Shown piece by piece: positions 1 to 7,301 of a stretch of 55,597 nt of DNA. Position 1 is the stretch's first letter. Each line of letters begins with the position of its first letter. Origin of the DNA: an uncultured Lachnospiraceae bacterium (GTDB lineage Bacteria; Bacillota; Clostridia; Lachnospirales; Lachnospiraceae). A program made the translations under genes and the position numbers. The notes beneath the pieces are model-generated. The model worked only from the letters and a program-made list of their open reading frames with translations. It ran no database searches and had not been told where the DNA came from. The DNA lies in assembly GCA_944383965.1 (NCBI GenBank), contig CALWRQ010000003.1, positions 1-55,597 on the forward strand, in the 5' to 3' direction.

Positions 1-1106
1 TGATTCAGTCTGGCAAAGCTCTCCATCATATTATGTCCCAGAGAAAATACCGGCTCATAATCTACTTTTCTCGTCCAGGCCATATACTCCTCCGCATAGG
101 CTTCCTCATCCATATGGCTTCTGGCCACCGGCATATACTTTCTCAGCCGCTTCAGCTTCACTTCTGCCACATAAGGATTCTCCACAGTCAGAACCCCTCC
201 CACACAGCCTCCGCTGCAGGCATCCAGTTCCACAAACTGCAGATTGGAAAATTTCTGATCCTCCAGATCTTCCAGTACCCGGATCACGTTCTCAATTCCG
301 TCTGCCGCCAGGTAGCTTTCCGTAAACAGGCCTCCTGCCTCTCCGCCGCTCCGGCCCCAGCTGACGCCGATTTTTCCGGAAGTGCCGATTTCCTTCGGAT
401 CCGGTCCCACCGCTTTCATGCAGGATAAGAGGCGGGGATATACGTCCTTAATGGCCAGGACCCGGTCGATCTGGCTTTTTTCCGTACCCAGAGGCGCACG
501 GGCGTACGTCACCTTGGACGGACACGGCGAGATAAAGCAGATCCCGATTTCCTCCCTGGGCAGGCCTGTCCTTTCCATCGCCCGTCTGGCCGCCATGCAG
601 GCTGCCACCTCCACAGGAGGGTTGATCGGAAGAAGATGGGAAATCAGGTTGGGAAAGCGGACCCGGATCAGCCGTACCACCGACGGACAGGCCGTACTGA
701 TCAGCGGAAGTTTTTCCTGGTGCTCCGCCAGATACTCCCTGGTAGCCTCGCTGACCAGTTCCGCCGCTGCGCTCACTTCCATCACGTCATCAAACCCCAT
801 GAGAAGCAGGGCATTGAGCACAATATTCACATCATCCAGATTATTGAACTGACTGTAAAGAGACGGAGCCGGAAGGGCTACCGTATACCTGTACTCCTTC
901 AGTACATCCAGCTTATCGTAAGACGCCTGTTTTGCGTGATGGGGACACACCCGGATACACTCTCCGCAGTCGATGCAGAACTTGCTGTTGATTCTTGCCT
1001 TTCCGTTCCTTACCCGGATCGCCTGCGTGGGGCATCGCTTGATGCAGTTGATACAGCCCCTGCACAGTTCCTCGTCAAGATGAACGGAATGATAAAACTT
1101 ATCCAT
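1..1106 (-). CDS. [FeFe]-hydrogenase-like Fe-S protein, putative sensor (3' end cut by window edge)
   Basis: This gene begins at the ATG complementary to 1104-1106 and stays open to the left edge, so about 368 codons are visible. Two N-terminal 4Fe-4S motifs (CRGCINCIKRC and CIDCGECIRVC) lead into a [FeFe]-hydrogenase large-subunit domain. The H-cluster motifs are present but altered: P1 reads STACPSV, P2 reads ISPCPSKV and P3 reads DACSGGCVGG. Ala sits where catalytic enzymes carry the proton-relay Cys, a substitution described for sensory (group C/D) hydrogenases. The start overlaps the stop of the upstream HATPase (TAATG), so the two are co-translated. The HATPase and DRTGG partners suggest a signalling role near the HydABC operon rather than bulk H2 turnover. 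Family assignment is secure; the sensory role is inference. Confidence 0.85.
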   Translation of the reverse strand, partial: MDKFYHSVHLDEELCRGCINCIKRCPTQAIRVRNGKARINSKFCIDCGECIRVCPHHAKQASYDKLDVLKEYRYTVALPAPSLYSQFNNLDDVNIVLNALLLMGFDDVMEVSAAAELVSEATREYLAEHQEKLPLISTACPSVVRLIRVRFPNLISHLLPINPPVEVAACMAARRAMERTGLPREEIGICFISPCPSKVTYARAPLGTEKSQIDRVLAIKDVYPRLLSCMKAVGPDPKEIGTSGKIGVSWGRSGGEAGGLFTESYLAADGIENVIRVLEDLEDQKFSNLQFVELDACSGGCVGGVLTVENPYVAEVKLKRLRKYMPVARSHMDEEAYAEEYMAWTRKVDYEPVFSLGHNMMESFARLN

Positions 1107-1528
1107 TAAAGCCACACCACCATTGTAATTGTTGTTCCTACCCCCACTGTTGTATCAATTTTCATTTCATCCGTGTACTTCTTCATATTGGGCAGGCCCA
1201 TTCCCGCCCCGAATCCCAGGGAGCGGATCTCGTCAGGAGCCGTGGAATATCCGGCTTTCATGGCCAGTTCCACATCCGGAATCCCGGGGCCCACGTCCGC
1301 CAGTTCCATCACGATCTTTTCCGGTGTAATGGTTACGGTGATCTCTCCCCCTCTGGCGTGGATCACCATATTGATCTCCCCCTCATACATGGCAATAGCC
1401 ACTTTCCTCACAGCCTCCGGGGAAACGCCCATCTGCTTCAGTTTGCTCTTTACATCGCTGCTGGCTTCCCCCGCCCGTGTAAAATCATCGGGAGAAATTC
1501 CATATTTCAGTACAATCGCATCCTCCAT
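1106..1528 (-). CDS. Anti-sigma/RsbW-like ATP-binding protein (HATPase)
   Basis: This 140-residue protein has a stand-alone GHKL ATPase fold, as in serine-protein kinases of the RsbW/SpoIIAB type. ADVGPGIPDVELAM supplies the G1 box and GFGAGMGLPNMKKYTDE the G2-like glycine-rich lid. The N-terminal region (about residues 15-60) resembles the helix and N-box segment of the family. The start codon overlaps the stop of the DRTGG gene (TGATG) and its own stop overlaps the next start, so three genes form one tightly coupled unit. Such HATPases recur beside clostridial hydrogenase genes. The target protein is unknown, and kinase versus purely regulatory activity cannot be decided from sequence. Confidence 0.85.
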   Translation of the reverse strand: MEDAIVLKYGISPDDFTRAGEASSDVKSKLKQMGVSPEAVRKVAIAMYEGEINMVIHARGGEITVTITPEKIVMELADVGPGIPDVELAMKAGYSTAPDEIRSLGFGAGMGLPNMKKYTDEMKIDTTVGVGTTITMVVWL

Positions 1529-1875
1529 CAGATTGCACCTCCCCGCAGACCGGCCTGATAGAGCAGACCGCAGGCCGTAAACATCCGGTGTCCCGTCTCC
1601 AGTACCACCAGGTCTCTTTCCCTGGCCATCTCCAGCAGCTTTTCATCCGCCTTTTTCCCTCTGATAAAAATAATACATACAATATCCAGCATCTCAGCAG
1701 TTCTGACCACCTGCGGGTTTACCAGCCCTGTGAGAAGCACACTGTGATCCTTGGAAAAAGCCAGCACATCGCTCATCATATCCGAACCGCAGGCCGATCT
1801 CACCTCCCGATCCAGGTGTTCTCTGCCTACCAGGACTCTGGCTCCCAGTGCCGCCCGAACATCTTCTACCGTCAT
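1528..1875 (-). CDS. DRTGG-domain protein
   Basis: This small (about 115 residue) soluble protein matches the stand-alone DRTGG domain. It starts with VEDVRAALGARVLVG, has a central SDVLAFSKDHSVLLTGL stretch and ends in a small alpha/beta fold. DRTGG domains otherwise occur inside phosphotransacetylase-like and CBS proteins, where they are thought to have a regulatory role. I chose the ATG at 1875 because an AAAGGGTGG ribosome site lies about 7 nt upstream; a TTG two codons earlier is the alternative. It is first in the leftward unit with the HATPase and the hydrogenase-like sensor, diverging from hydC. A regulatory link to the hydrogenase is inferred from context only. Confidence 0.8.
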   Translation of the reverse strand: MTVEDVRAALGARVLVGREHLDREVRSACGSDMMSDVLAFSKDHSVLLTGLVNPQVVRTAEMLDIVCIIFIRGKKADEKLLEMARERDLVVLETGHRMFTACGLLYQAGLRGGAI

Positions 1876-1976
1876 TGCCAATCCACCCTTTCTTCATCCG
1901 TCCGAACCCATCAGACAATCTGTCTCATTATATCCATAGAATACCATCCGTTTTGTCAATTATCAACATAAATAAT

Positions 1977-1994
1977 TTGTTATTTTTGTGTCAA
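1977..1994. promoter_or_regulatory. Weak Rex-like operator candidate
   Basis: An 18-bp imperfect dyad with TTGT...CAA ends lies in the divergent gap between the DRTGG and hydC units, just upstream of a possible hydC promoter. It agrees with the Rex consensus at the outer positions only; the inner half-sites are poor. Redox control of HydABC by Rex would be expected in this group, but this site is a weak candidate. Confidence 0.2.
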
Positions 1995-2009
1995 ACCCGT
2001 TTTTTTTAG

Positions 2010-2038
2010 TAGATTTTTACATTTATATGTGCTAATAT
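2010..2038 (+). promoter_or_regulatory. Possible promoter of the hyd operon
   Basis: A TAGATT hexamer and a TAATAT hexamer are separated by 17 nt, about 50 nt upstream of the hydC start. The -35 box is poor. No better pair was found in this AT-rich gap. Confidence 0.3.
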
Positions 2039-2085
2039 ACCATTATGTACCGCACAATGTTATGACTGAATGAGGAGGTTTGAAA

Positions 2086-2580
2086 ATGGCTTGCAAAAAA
2101 CAATCTGTCCCCTTCTCCGGGACAAAGGAGCAGGAGATGGAGCTGAAAGAGACCATCGCCCGGCTCAGGGATACCAAGGGATGCCTGATGCCCATTATGC
2201 AGAAGGCTCAGGAAATCTACGGCTATCTTCCCATTGAAGTCCAGACCATGATTTCCGATGAGACCGGAATTCCTCTGGAAAAAATCTATGGTGTATCCAC
2301 TTTCTACGCTCAATTCGCACTCCAGCCAAAAGGAAAATATCAGATATCTGTATGTCTGGGCACCGCATGCTATGTCAAAGGCTCCGGTGAGATCTTCAAA
2401 AAGCTGGAAGAACTTCTGGGAATCACCAACGGAGAATGCACTCCCGACGGAAAATTCTCCCTGGATTCCTGCCGCTGCGTGGGAGCCTGCGGACTTGCGC
2501 CGGTCATGATGATCAATGACGAAGTATACGGACGCCTGACTCCCGACCAGATTCCAGCCATTCTGGCTAAATATCAGTAA
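2086..2580 (+). CDS. hydC: Hydrogenase subunit HydC, NuoE-like [2Fe-2S] protein
   Basis: This 164-residue protein belongs to the 24-kDa NADH dehydrogenase (NuoE) family. A helical N-terminal half precedes a thioredoxin-like [2Fe-2S] domain with ligands in CLGTAC (C-x4-C) and CRCVGAC (C-x3-C), all four cysteines present. In trimeric hydrogenases this subunit works with HydB and HydA, linking NADH and ferredoxin oxidation to H2 formation, or the reverse. The ATG at 2086 follows a GGAGG site by 7 nt; a TTG two codons upstream is less likely. It is the first gene of a five-gene rightward operon. The subunit name follows common hydABC usage. Confidence 0.92.
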   Translation: MACKKQSVPFSGTKEQEMELKETIARLRDTKGCLMPIMQKAQEIYGYLPIEVQTMISDETGIPLEKIYGVSTFYAQFALQPKGKYQISVCLGTACYVKGSGEIFKKLEELLGITNGECTPDGKFSLDSCRCVGACGLAPVMMINDEVYGRLTPDQIPAILAKYQ

Positions 2581-2583
2581 ATC

Positions 2584-3141
2584 ATGATGACGGAAATTTC
2601 ATTGAATATCCTGGATGTGGCTGAAAACTCCACCCGGGCAGGGGCTTCTCTCGTATCCATTTCTGTGGATGCCGATACAGCTGCGGACCGGCTCACGGTG
2701 GTCATTGAAGACAACGGCTGCGGAATGACGCAAGAGCAGGTCAGCCGTGTGACCGACCCGTTCTTTACAACCAGAACCACCAGAAAAGTCGGACTGGGAG
2801 TCCCGTTTTTCAAATATGCAGCGGAGAGCACAGGCGGAAGCTTTTCCATCAAGTCACAGCCGGGAGCAGGAACCACCGTGACAGCAGTATTTGTACTGTC
2901 CCATATTGACCGGATGCCTCTGGGAGACATATCCGGCACCATTCACACTCTGGTGGTCTACCATCCGGATACGGATTTCCGCTATACCTATCGGTACAAC
3001 GGCAGATCCTTCGCTCTGGATACGCGGGAATTTCGGGAAATCCTCGGGGATGTTCCCTTGGATACTCCGGAAGTCTCATCCTATATCATGGATTATCTGA
3101 CGGAAAACAAACTAGAAACTGACGGCGGGGCAAGCCTGTAG
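2584..3141 (+). CDS. HATPase-domain protein inside the hyd operon
   Basis: This 185-residue protein opens with a GHKL ATP-binding domain: N-box LNILDVAENSTRAG (about residues 8-21), G1 box EDNGCGM, and a G2-like region FFTTRTTRKVGLGVPF followed by a GAGTTV strand. The last 70 residues are a short alpha/beta tail with no recognised family. It lies 3 nt after hydC with no clear ribosome site, so it is probably translated by coupling. Proteins of this type recur between hydC and hydB in clostridial hydrogenase operons; their function is not established. No phospho-acceptor His domain is visible, so it is not a complete histidine kinase. Confidence 0.85.
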   Translation: MMTEISLNILDVAENSTRAGASLVSISVDADTAADRLTVVIEDNGCGMTQEQVSRVTDPFFTTRTTRKVGLGVPFFKYAAESTGGSFSIKSQPGAGTTVTAVFVLSHIDRMPLGDISGTIHTLVVYHPDTDFRYTYRYNGRSFALDTREFREILGDVPLDTPEVSSYIMDYLTENKLETDGGASL

Positions 3142-3165
3142 GCTTGCCGGATAGGAGGAACGAAT

Positions 3166-3543
3166 ATGAAATCTCTTGAAGAGCTGAGAGCGATCCGCGA
3201 GAAAATGCAGAATCAGGTAAGTATGCGCGCGGAAGATCATACACACACGCGGGTGGTGGTAGGAATGGCCACCTGCGGCATCGCCAGCGGGGCCCGTCCC
3301 GTACTGAATGCCCTTTCCTCTCTGGTCCAGGAAAAAGGACTGACCGGAAAAGTAGCAGTAACCCAGACCGGCTGCATCGGACTCTGCCAGTATGAGCCCA
3401 TTGTGGAAGTAATGGAGCCGGGAAAACCGAAGGTTACCTATATCAAAATGAATCCGGACAAGGCGGCTGAAGTAGTGGAGCGCCATCTCATCGGCGGCCA
3501 TGTGGTGGAAAAATATACTCTGGCATCTGCCGACATCAAATAA
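3166..3543 (+). CDS. Thioredoxin-like [2Fe-2S] ferredoxin-domain protein
   Basis: This 125-residue protein has a helical start (SLEELRAIREKM) and a thioredoxin-like [2Fe-2S] ferredoxin fold related to the C-terminal part of NuoE and the N-terminus of HydB. Cysteines are seen in ATCGIASGARP and TGCIGLC. Only three of the usual four ligand cysteines are present; the position four or five residues after the first one is Ala/Gly. An AGGAGG site precedes the ATG. Its place between the HATPase and hydB suggests an electron-transfer or assembly role with the hydrogenase. Whether it holds a cluster is uncertain. Confidence 0.85.
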   Translation: MKSLEELRAIREKMQNQVSMRAEDHTHTRVVVGMATCGIASGARPVLNALSSLVQEKGLTGKVAVTQTGCIGLCQYEPIVEVMEPGKPKVTYIKMNPDKAAEVVERHLIGGHVVEKYTLASADIK

Positions 3544-3561
3544 AAAGGAGGAACCCCATTT

Positions 3562-5349
3562 ATGTATCGTTCGCACGTATTGGTCTGCGGAGGAACGGGC
3601 TGCACCTCCTCCGGAAGCCAGAAAATCATGGAAAAACTGAAAGAAGAGCTGGAAAAGCAGGGCCTCTCCGATGAGGTGGCTGTTGTTCAGACCGGCTGTC
3701 ACGGACTCTGCGCCCTGGGTCCCATTATGATCGTTTATCCTGACGCTTCCTTCTACTCAATGGTAAAGGAAGAGGATATTCCCGAAATCGTATCCGAACA
3801 TCTGCTGAAAGGCCGTGTGGTGAAACGTCTCCTTTACCAGGAGACCGTAACCCCAGCAGGAGTCAAGGCCCTTATTGATACGGATTTCTATAAAAAGCAG
3901 CACCGCATCGCCCTGCGCAACTGCGGTATCATCAATCCGGAAGTCATCGAGGAATACATCGGTACCGGCGGCTACCAGGCCCTGGGAAAGGTACTTACGG
4001 AAATGACTCCCGACGACGTGATCCAGGTTCTTCTGGACAGCGGACTTCGCGGCAGAGGCGGCGGCGGATTCCCCACCGGTCTGAAATGGAAGCTGGCAAA
4101 GCAGAATGACGCCGATCAGAAATACGTCTGCTGCAACGCGGATGAAGGCGATCCGGGTGCGTTCATGGACCGTTCCATTCTGGAAGGTGATCCCCATGCC
4201 GTACTGGAAGCTATGGCCATTGCCGGCTATGCCATCGGAGCCAGCCAGGGCTACATTTACGTCCGCGCCGAATATCCCATTGCCGTACAGAGACTGAAGA
4301 TCGCCATCGACCAGGCGAGAGAAATGGAGCTTTTAGGAAAGGATATTTTCGGCACCGGCTTTAATTTTGATATCGATCTGCGCTTAGGCGCCGGCGCATT
4401 CGTCTGCGGCGAGGAGACTGCCCTGATGACTTCCATTGAAGGAAACCGCGGTGAACCCCGTCCCAGACCTCCGTTCCCGGCTCAGAAAGGCCTGTTCGGA
4501 AAACCGACCATCCTGAACAATGTGGAGACCTATGCCAATATTCCTCAGATCATCTTAAACGGTCCTGAATGGTTCGCCTCCATGGGTACGGAAAAATCCA
4601 AAGGAACCAAGGTATTCGCCCTGGGCGGCAAGATCCACAATACCGGACTGGTAGAGATCCCCATGGGCACCACCTTAAGAGAAGTCATAGAAGAAATCGG
4701 CGGCGGCATCCCCGGCGGCAAGAAGTTCAAGGCTGCCCAGACCGGAGGCCCGTCCGGAGGCTGCATTCCGGCGGAACATTTTGATATTCCCATCGATTAT
4801 GACAACCTGATCTCCATCGGGTCCATGATGGGCTCCGGCGGACTGATCGTTATGGATGAAACGGACTGTATGGTAGACATTGCCAAATTCTTCCTGGAAT
4901 TCACTGTGGAAGAATCCTGCGGTAAGTGTACTCCCTGCCGGATCGGCACAAAACGTATGCTGGAGATTCTCACGAAGATCACAAAAGGCCAGGCTACCAT
5001 GGAAGATCTGGATAAGCTGGAAGATCTGTGCTACTACATCAAAGAAAACTCTGCCTGCGGACTGGGACAGACCGCTCCCAACCCGGTGCTTTCCACTCTC
5101 CGCTATTTCCGCAGTGAGTATGAGGCACATATTAAGGAGAAACGCTGCCCGGCCGGAGTCTGCAAGGCGCTCCTCTCCTACCATATTGATCCTGACAAGT
5201 GCAAGGGCTGTACGTTGTGCGCCCGCAGCTGTCCCAACAATGCCATCTCCGGCACCGTGAGAAACCCGCACATGATCGATCAGGAAAAATGTATCAAATG
5301 CGGAGCCTGCATGGAGAAATGTAAATTCGGCGCTATCTACAAACAGTAA
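3562..5349 (+). CDS. hydB: Hydrogenase subunit HydB, NuoF-like flavoprotein
   Basis: This 595-residue subunit is the NAD(H)- and FMN-binding part of a trimeric hydrogenase. Domains in order are a thioredoxin-like [2Fe-2S] domain (CGGTGC and TGCHGLC, residues about 8-60), an NuoF core with the FMN/NAD glycine loop RGRGGGGFPTG (about 158) and NADEGDPGAFMDR, an SLBB region, the NuoF 4Fe-4S motif SCGKCTPCRIGT (about 452), and two C-terminal 4Fe-4S motifs (CKGCTLCARSC, CIKCGACMEKC). The length is that expected for HydB/HndC. An AAAGGAGG site precedes the ATG and hydA follows after 15 nt. Flavin-based electron bifurcation is established for related HydABC enzymes and inferred here. Confidence 0.95.
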   Translation: MYRSHVLVCGGTGCTSSGSQKIMEKLKEELEKQGLSDEVAVVQTGCHGLCALGPIMIVYPDASFYSMVKEEDIPEIVSEHLLKGRVVKRLLYQETVTPAGVKALIDTDFYKKQHRIALRNCGIINPEVIEEYIGTGGYQALGKVLTEMTPDDVIQVLLDSGLRGRGGGGFPTGLKWKLAKQNDADQKYVCCNADEGDPGAFMDRSILEGDPHAVLEAMAIAGYAIGASQGYIYVRAEYPIAVQRLKIAIDQAREMELLGKDIFGTGFNFDIDLRLGAGAFVCGEETALMTSIEGNRGEPRPRPPFPAQKGLFGKPTILNNVETYANIPQIILNGPEWFASMGTEKSKGTKVFALGGKIHNTGLVEIPMGTTLREVIEEIGGGIPGGKKFKAAQTGGPSGGCIPAEHFDIPIDYDNLISIGSMMGSGGLIVMDETDCMVDIAKFFLEFTVEESCGKCTPCRIGTKRMLEILTKITKGQATMEDLDKLEDLCYYIKENSACGLGQTAPNPVLSTLRYFRSEYEAHIKEKRCPAGVCKALLSYHIDPDKCKGCTLCARSCPNNAISGTVRNPHMIDQEKCIKCGACMEKCKFGAIYKQ

Positions 5350-5364
5350 TGGAGGGGGATCACT

Positions 5365-7113
5365 ATGGAGAATATCACAATCAAAATCAACGGCATGGAA
5401 GTCAGTGCTCCCAAAGGCTCAACCATTCTGGAGGCAGCCAGGCTGGCACACATTGAGATTCCCACGCTGTGCTATTTAAAAGAGATCAACGAAATCGGCG
5501 CCTGCCGGATGTGCGTGGTAGAGGTAAAGGGCGCAAAAAGCCTGGTTGTTTCCTGCGTATATCCCATCAATGAAGGAATGGAAGTGTGGACCAACACTCC
5601 CAAGGTACTGGCGTCAAGAAAGAAGACTCTTCAGCTTCTTCTTTCCAACCATAACCGCAGCTGTCTCTCCTGTGTGAGAAGCGGAAACTGCGAGCTTCAG
5701 CAGCTCTGCAAAGAGCTGGGCGTAGAGGACGACGGACGCTACGACGGAGAAAAAACACCTTCCGTCATCGATTCCAGTGCCGCCCATATGCTCCGCGACA
5801 ACAGCAAATGTATCCTCTGCCGCCGCTGCGTAGCCGTCTGTGAAAAGACTCAGGGTATCGGCGTCATCGGAGCAAATATGAGAGGCTTTGCGACCTTCAT
5901 CGGTTCAGCCTTCGATATGGGTCTGGGCGAGACCAGCTGCGTATCCTGCGGTCAGTGTATTGCCGTCTGTCCTACCGGAGCTCTTCAGGAAAAAGACTGT
6001 ACCGACCAGGTTCTGGCCGCTATTGCCGATCCTTCCAAGCATGTGATCGTGCAGACCGCTCCCTCTGTAAGAGCCGGTCTGGGAGAGGAATTCGGCTATC
6101 CTATCGGAACCAACGTGGAAGGCAAGATGGTAGCCGCTCTGAGAAGAGTGGGATTTGACAAGGTATTTGATACAGATTTTGCCGCTGATCTGACTATCAT
6201 GGAGGAAGCACACGAATTCCTGCAGCGAGTGAAGAACGGAGGAGTCCTTCCTCTGATCACCTCCTGTTCTCCCGGATGGGTAAAATACTGTGAACATTAT
6301 TTCCCGGATATGACAGAAAACCTGTCTTCCTGCAAATCTCCTCAGCAGATGTTCGGCGCCATCGCCAAATCCTACTATGCGGAGAAGGCCGGCATCGACC
6401 CGAAGGACATCGTTTCTGTATCCGTTATGCCCTGCACTGCCAAGAAGTTTGAGATCGGAAGAGACAATCAGAATGCCAACGGCGTGCCGGATGTAGACTT
6501 TTCCATGACTACCAGAGAGCTGGCCCGCCTGATCCGTAAATGCGGCATCAGATTCACCGCTCTTCCGGATGAAGATTTTGACACACCTCTGGGCTTAAGT
6601 ACCGGTGCCGGAACCATTTTCGGAGCTACCGGTGGTGTTATGGAAGCTGCTCTCCGTACTGCCGTAGAAACTCTGACCGGAGAAGAACTGGAAAATGTGG
6701 ATTTTACAGAAGTCCGCGGAACAAAGGGCATCAAGGAAGCCACCTACCATGTGGCCGGTATGGATGTAAAGGTCGCCGTGGTCTCCGGTCTGGGCAACGC
6801 CAGAGAACTGCTGAACCGGGTAAAGAACGGAGAGGCATCTTACCACTTCATCGAGATCATGGGCTGTCCCGGCGGTTGTGTAAACGGCGGCGGTCAGCCT
6901 CAGCAGCCCGGCTGGGTGCGTAATACCGTAGATATCCGGGCACTGCGGGCAAAGGTCCTTTACGATGATGACAGGGCCGATACAATCCGGAAATCCCACG
7001 AAAATCCGGCTGTCCAGGAACTGTATGCTACCTACCTGGGCGAACCGGGCAGCGAAAAAGCTCATCATCTGCTCCACACCACTTACGTGAAAAGAAAAAT
7101 CAATGAACTGTAA
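5365..7113 (+). CDS. hydA: [FeFe]-hydrogenase catalytic subunit HydA (group A, trimeric type)
   Basis: This 582-residue catalytic subunit has an N-terminal [2Fe-2S] domain (C36, GACRMC), a His-ligated 4Fe-4S motif (HNRSCLSCVRSGNC), two 4Fe-4S motifs (CILCRRC, CVSCGQC), the H-cluster domain and a C-terminal small-subunit-like segment. P1 is ITSCSPGW (C301, S302), P2 is VMPCTAKK (C357) and P3 is MGCPGGCVNGGG (C501, C505). It turns over H2 with electrons from HydB/HydC and ferredoxin. P1 has Ser after its Cys where the single-subunit enzyme CpI has a second Cys. A GGAGGGGG site lies before the ATG, and a strong terminator follows, closing the operon. Confidence 0.96.
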   Translation: MENITIKINGMEVSAPKGSTILEAARLAHIEIPTLCYLKEINEIGACRMCVVEVKGAKSLVVSCVYPINEGMEVWTNTPKVLASRKKTLQLLLSNHNRSCLSCVRSGNCELQQLCKELGVEDDGRYDGEKTPSVIDSSAAHMLRDNSKCILCRRCVAVCEKTQGIGVIGANMRGFATFIGSAFDMGLGETSCVSCGQCIAVCPTGALQEKDCTDQVLAAIADPSKHVIVQTAPSVRAGLGEEFGYPIGTNVEGKMVAALRRVGFDKVFDTDFAADLTIMEEAHEFLQRVKNGGVLPLITSCSPGWVKYCEHYFPDMTENLSSCKSPQQMFGAIAKSYYAEKAGIDPKDIVSVSVMPCTAKKFEIGRDNQNANGVPDVDFSMTTRELARLIRKCGIRFTALPDEDFDTPLGLSTGAGTIFGATGGVMEAALRTAVETLTGEELENVDFTEVRGTKGIKEATYHVAGMDVKVAVVSGLGNARELLNRVKNGEASYHFIEIMGCPGGCVNGGGQPQQPGWVRNTVDIRALRAKVLYDDDRADTIRKSHENPAVQELYATYLGEPGSEKAHHLLHTTYVKRKINEL

Positions 7114-7137
7114 CTGAAATTTCTTTTCATTTTCTCT

Positions 7138-7208
7138 AAAAAGCCGTTCTTCAGGAATCCGCTCCGGTGCCAGCCGGATCCCGGATTCCGGAGAACGGCT
7201 TTTCTTTT
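7138..7208 (+). terminator. Terminator of the hyd operon
   Basis: AAAAGCCGTTCT pairs with AGAACGGCTTTT across a loop that itself contains a GGAATCCG/CGGATTCC stem. A T-rich tail follows. The A-run on the other side could make it work in both directions. Confidence 0.85.
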
Positions 7209-7301
7209 CCGGCCGGTCTGTTATATAATGGTATCAGTAAATGCCGCGGCTGCGGTTTCATAAATCCCTGTATGCTATTTCCCGTATCAAGGAGGAACTT
7301 C

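Noticed and set aside
382-1109. Rightward ORFs over the first hydrogenase-like gene
   Set aside because: They are antisense to a gene whose translation gives clear Fe-S and H-cluster motifs, and they have no family features.
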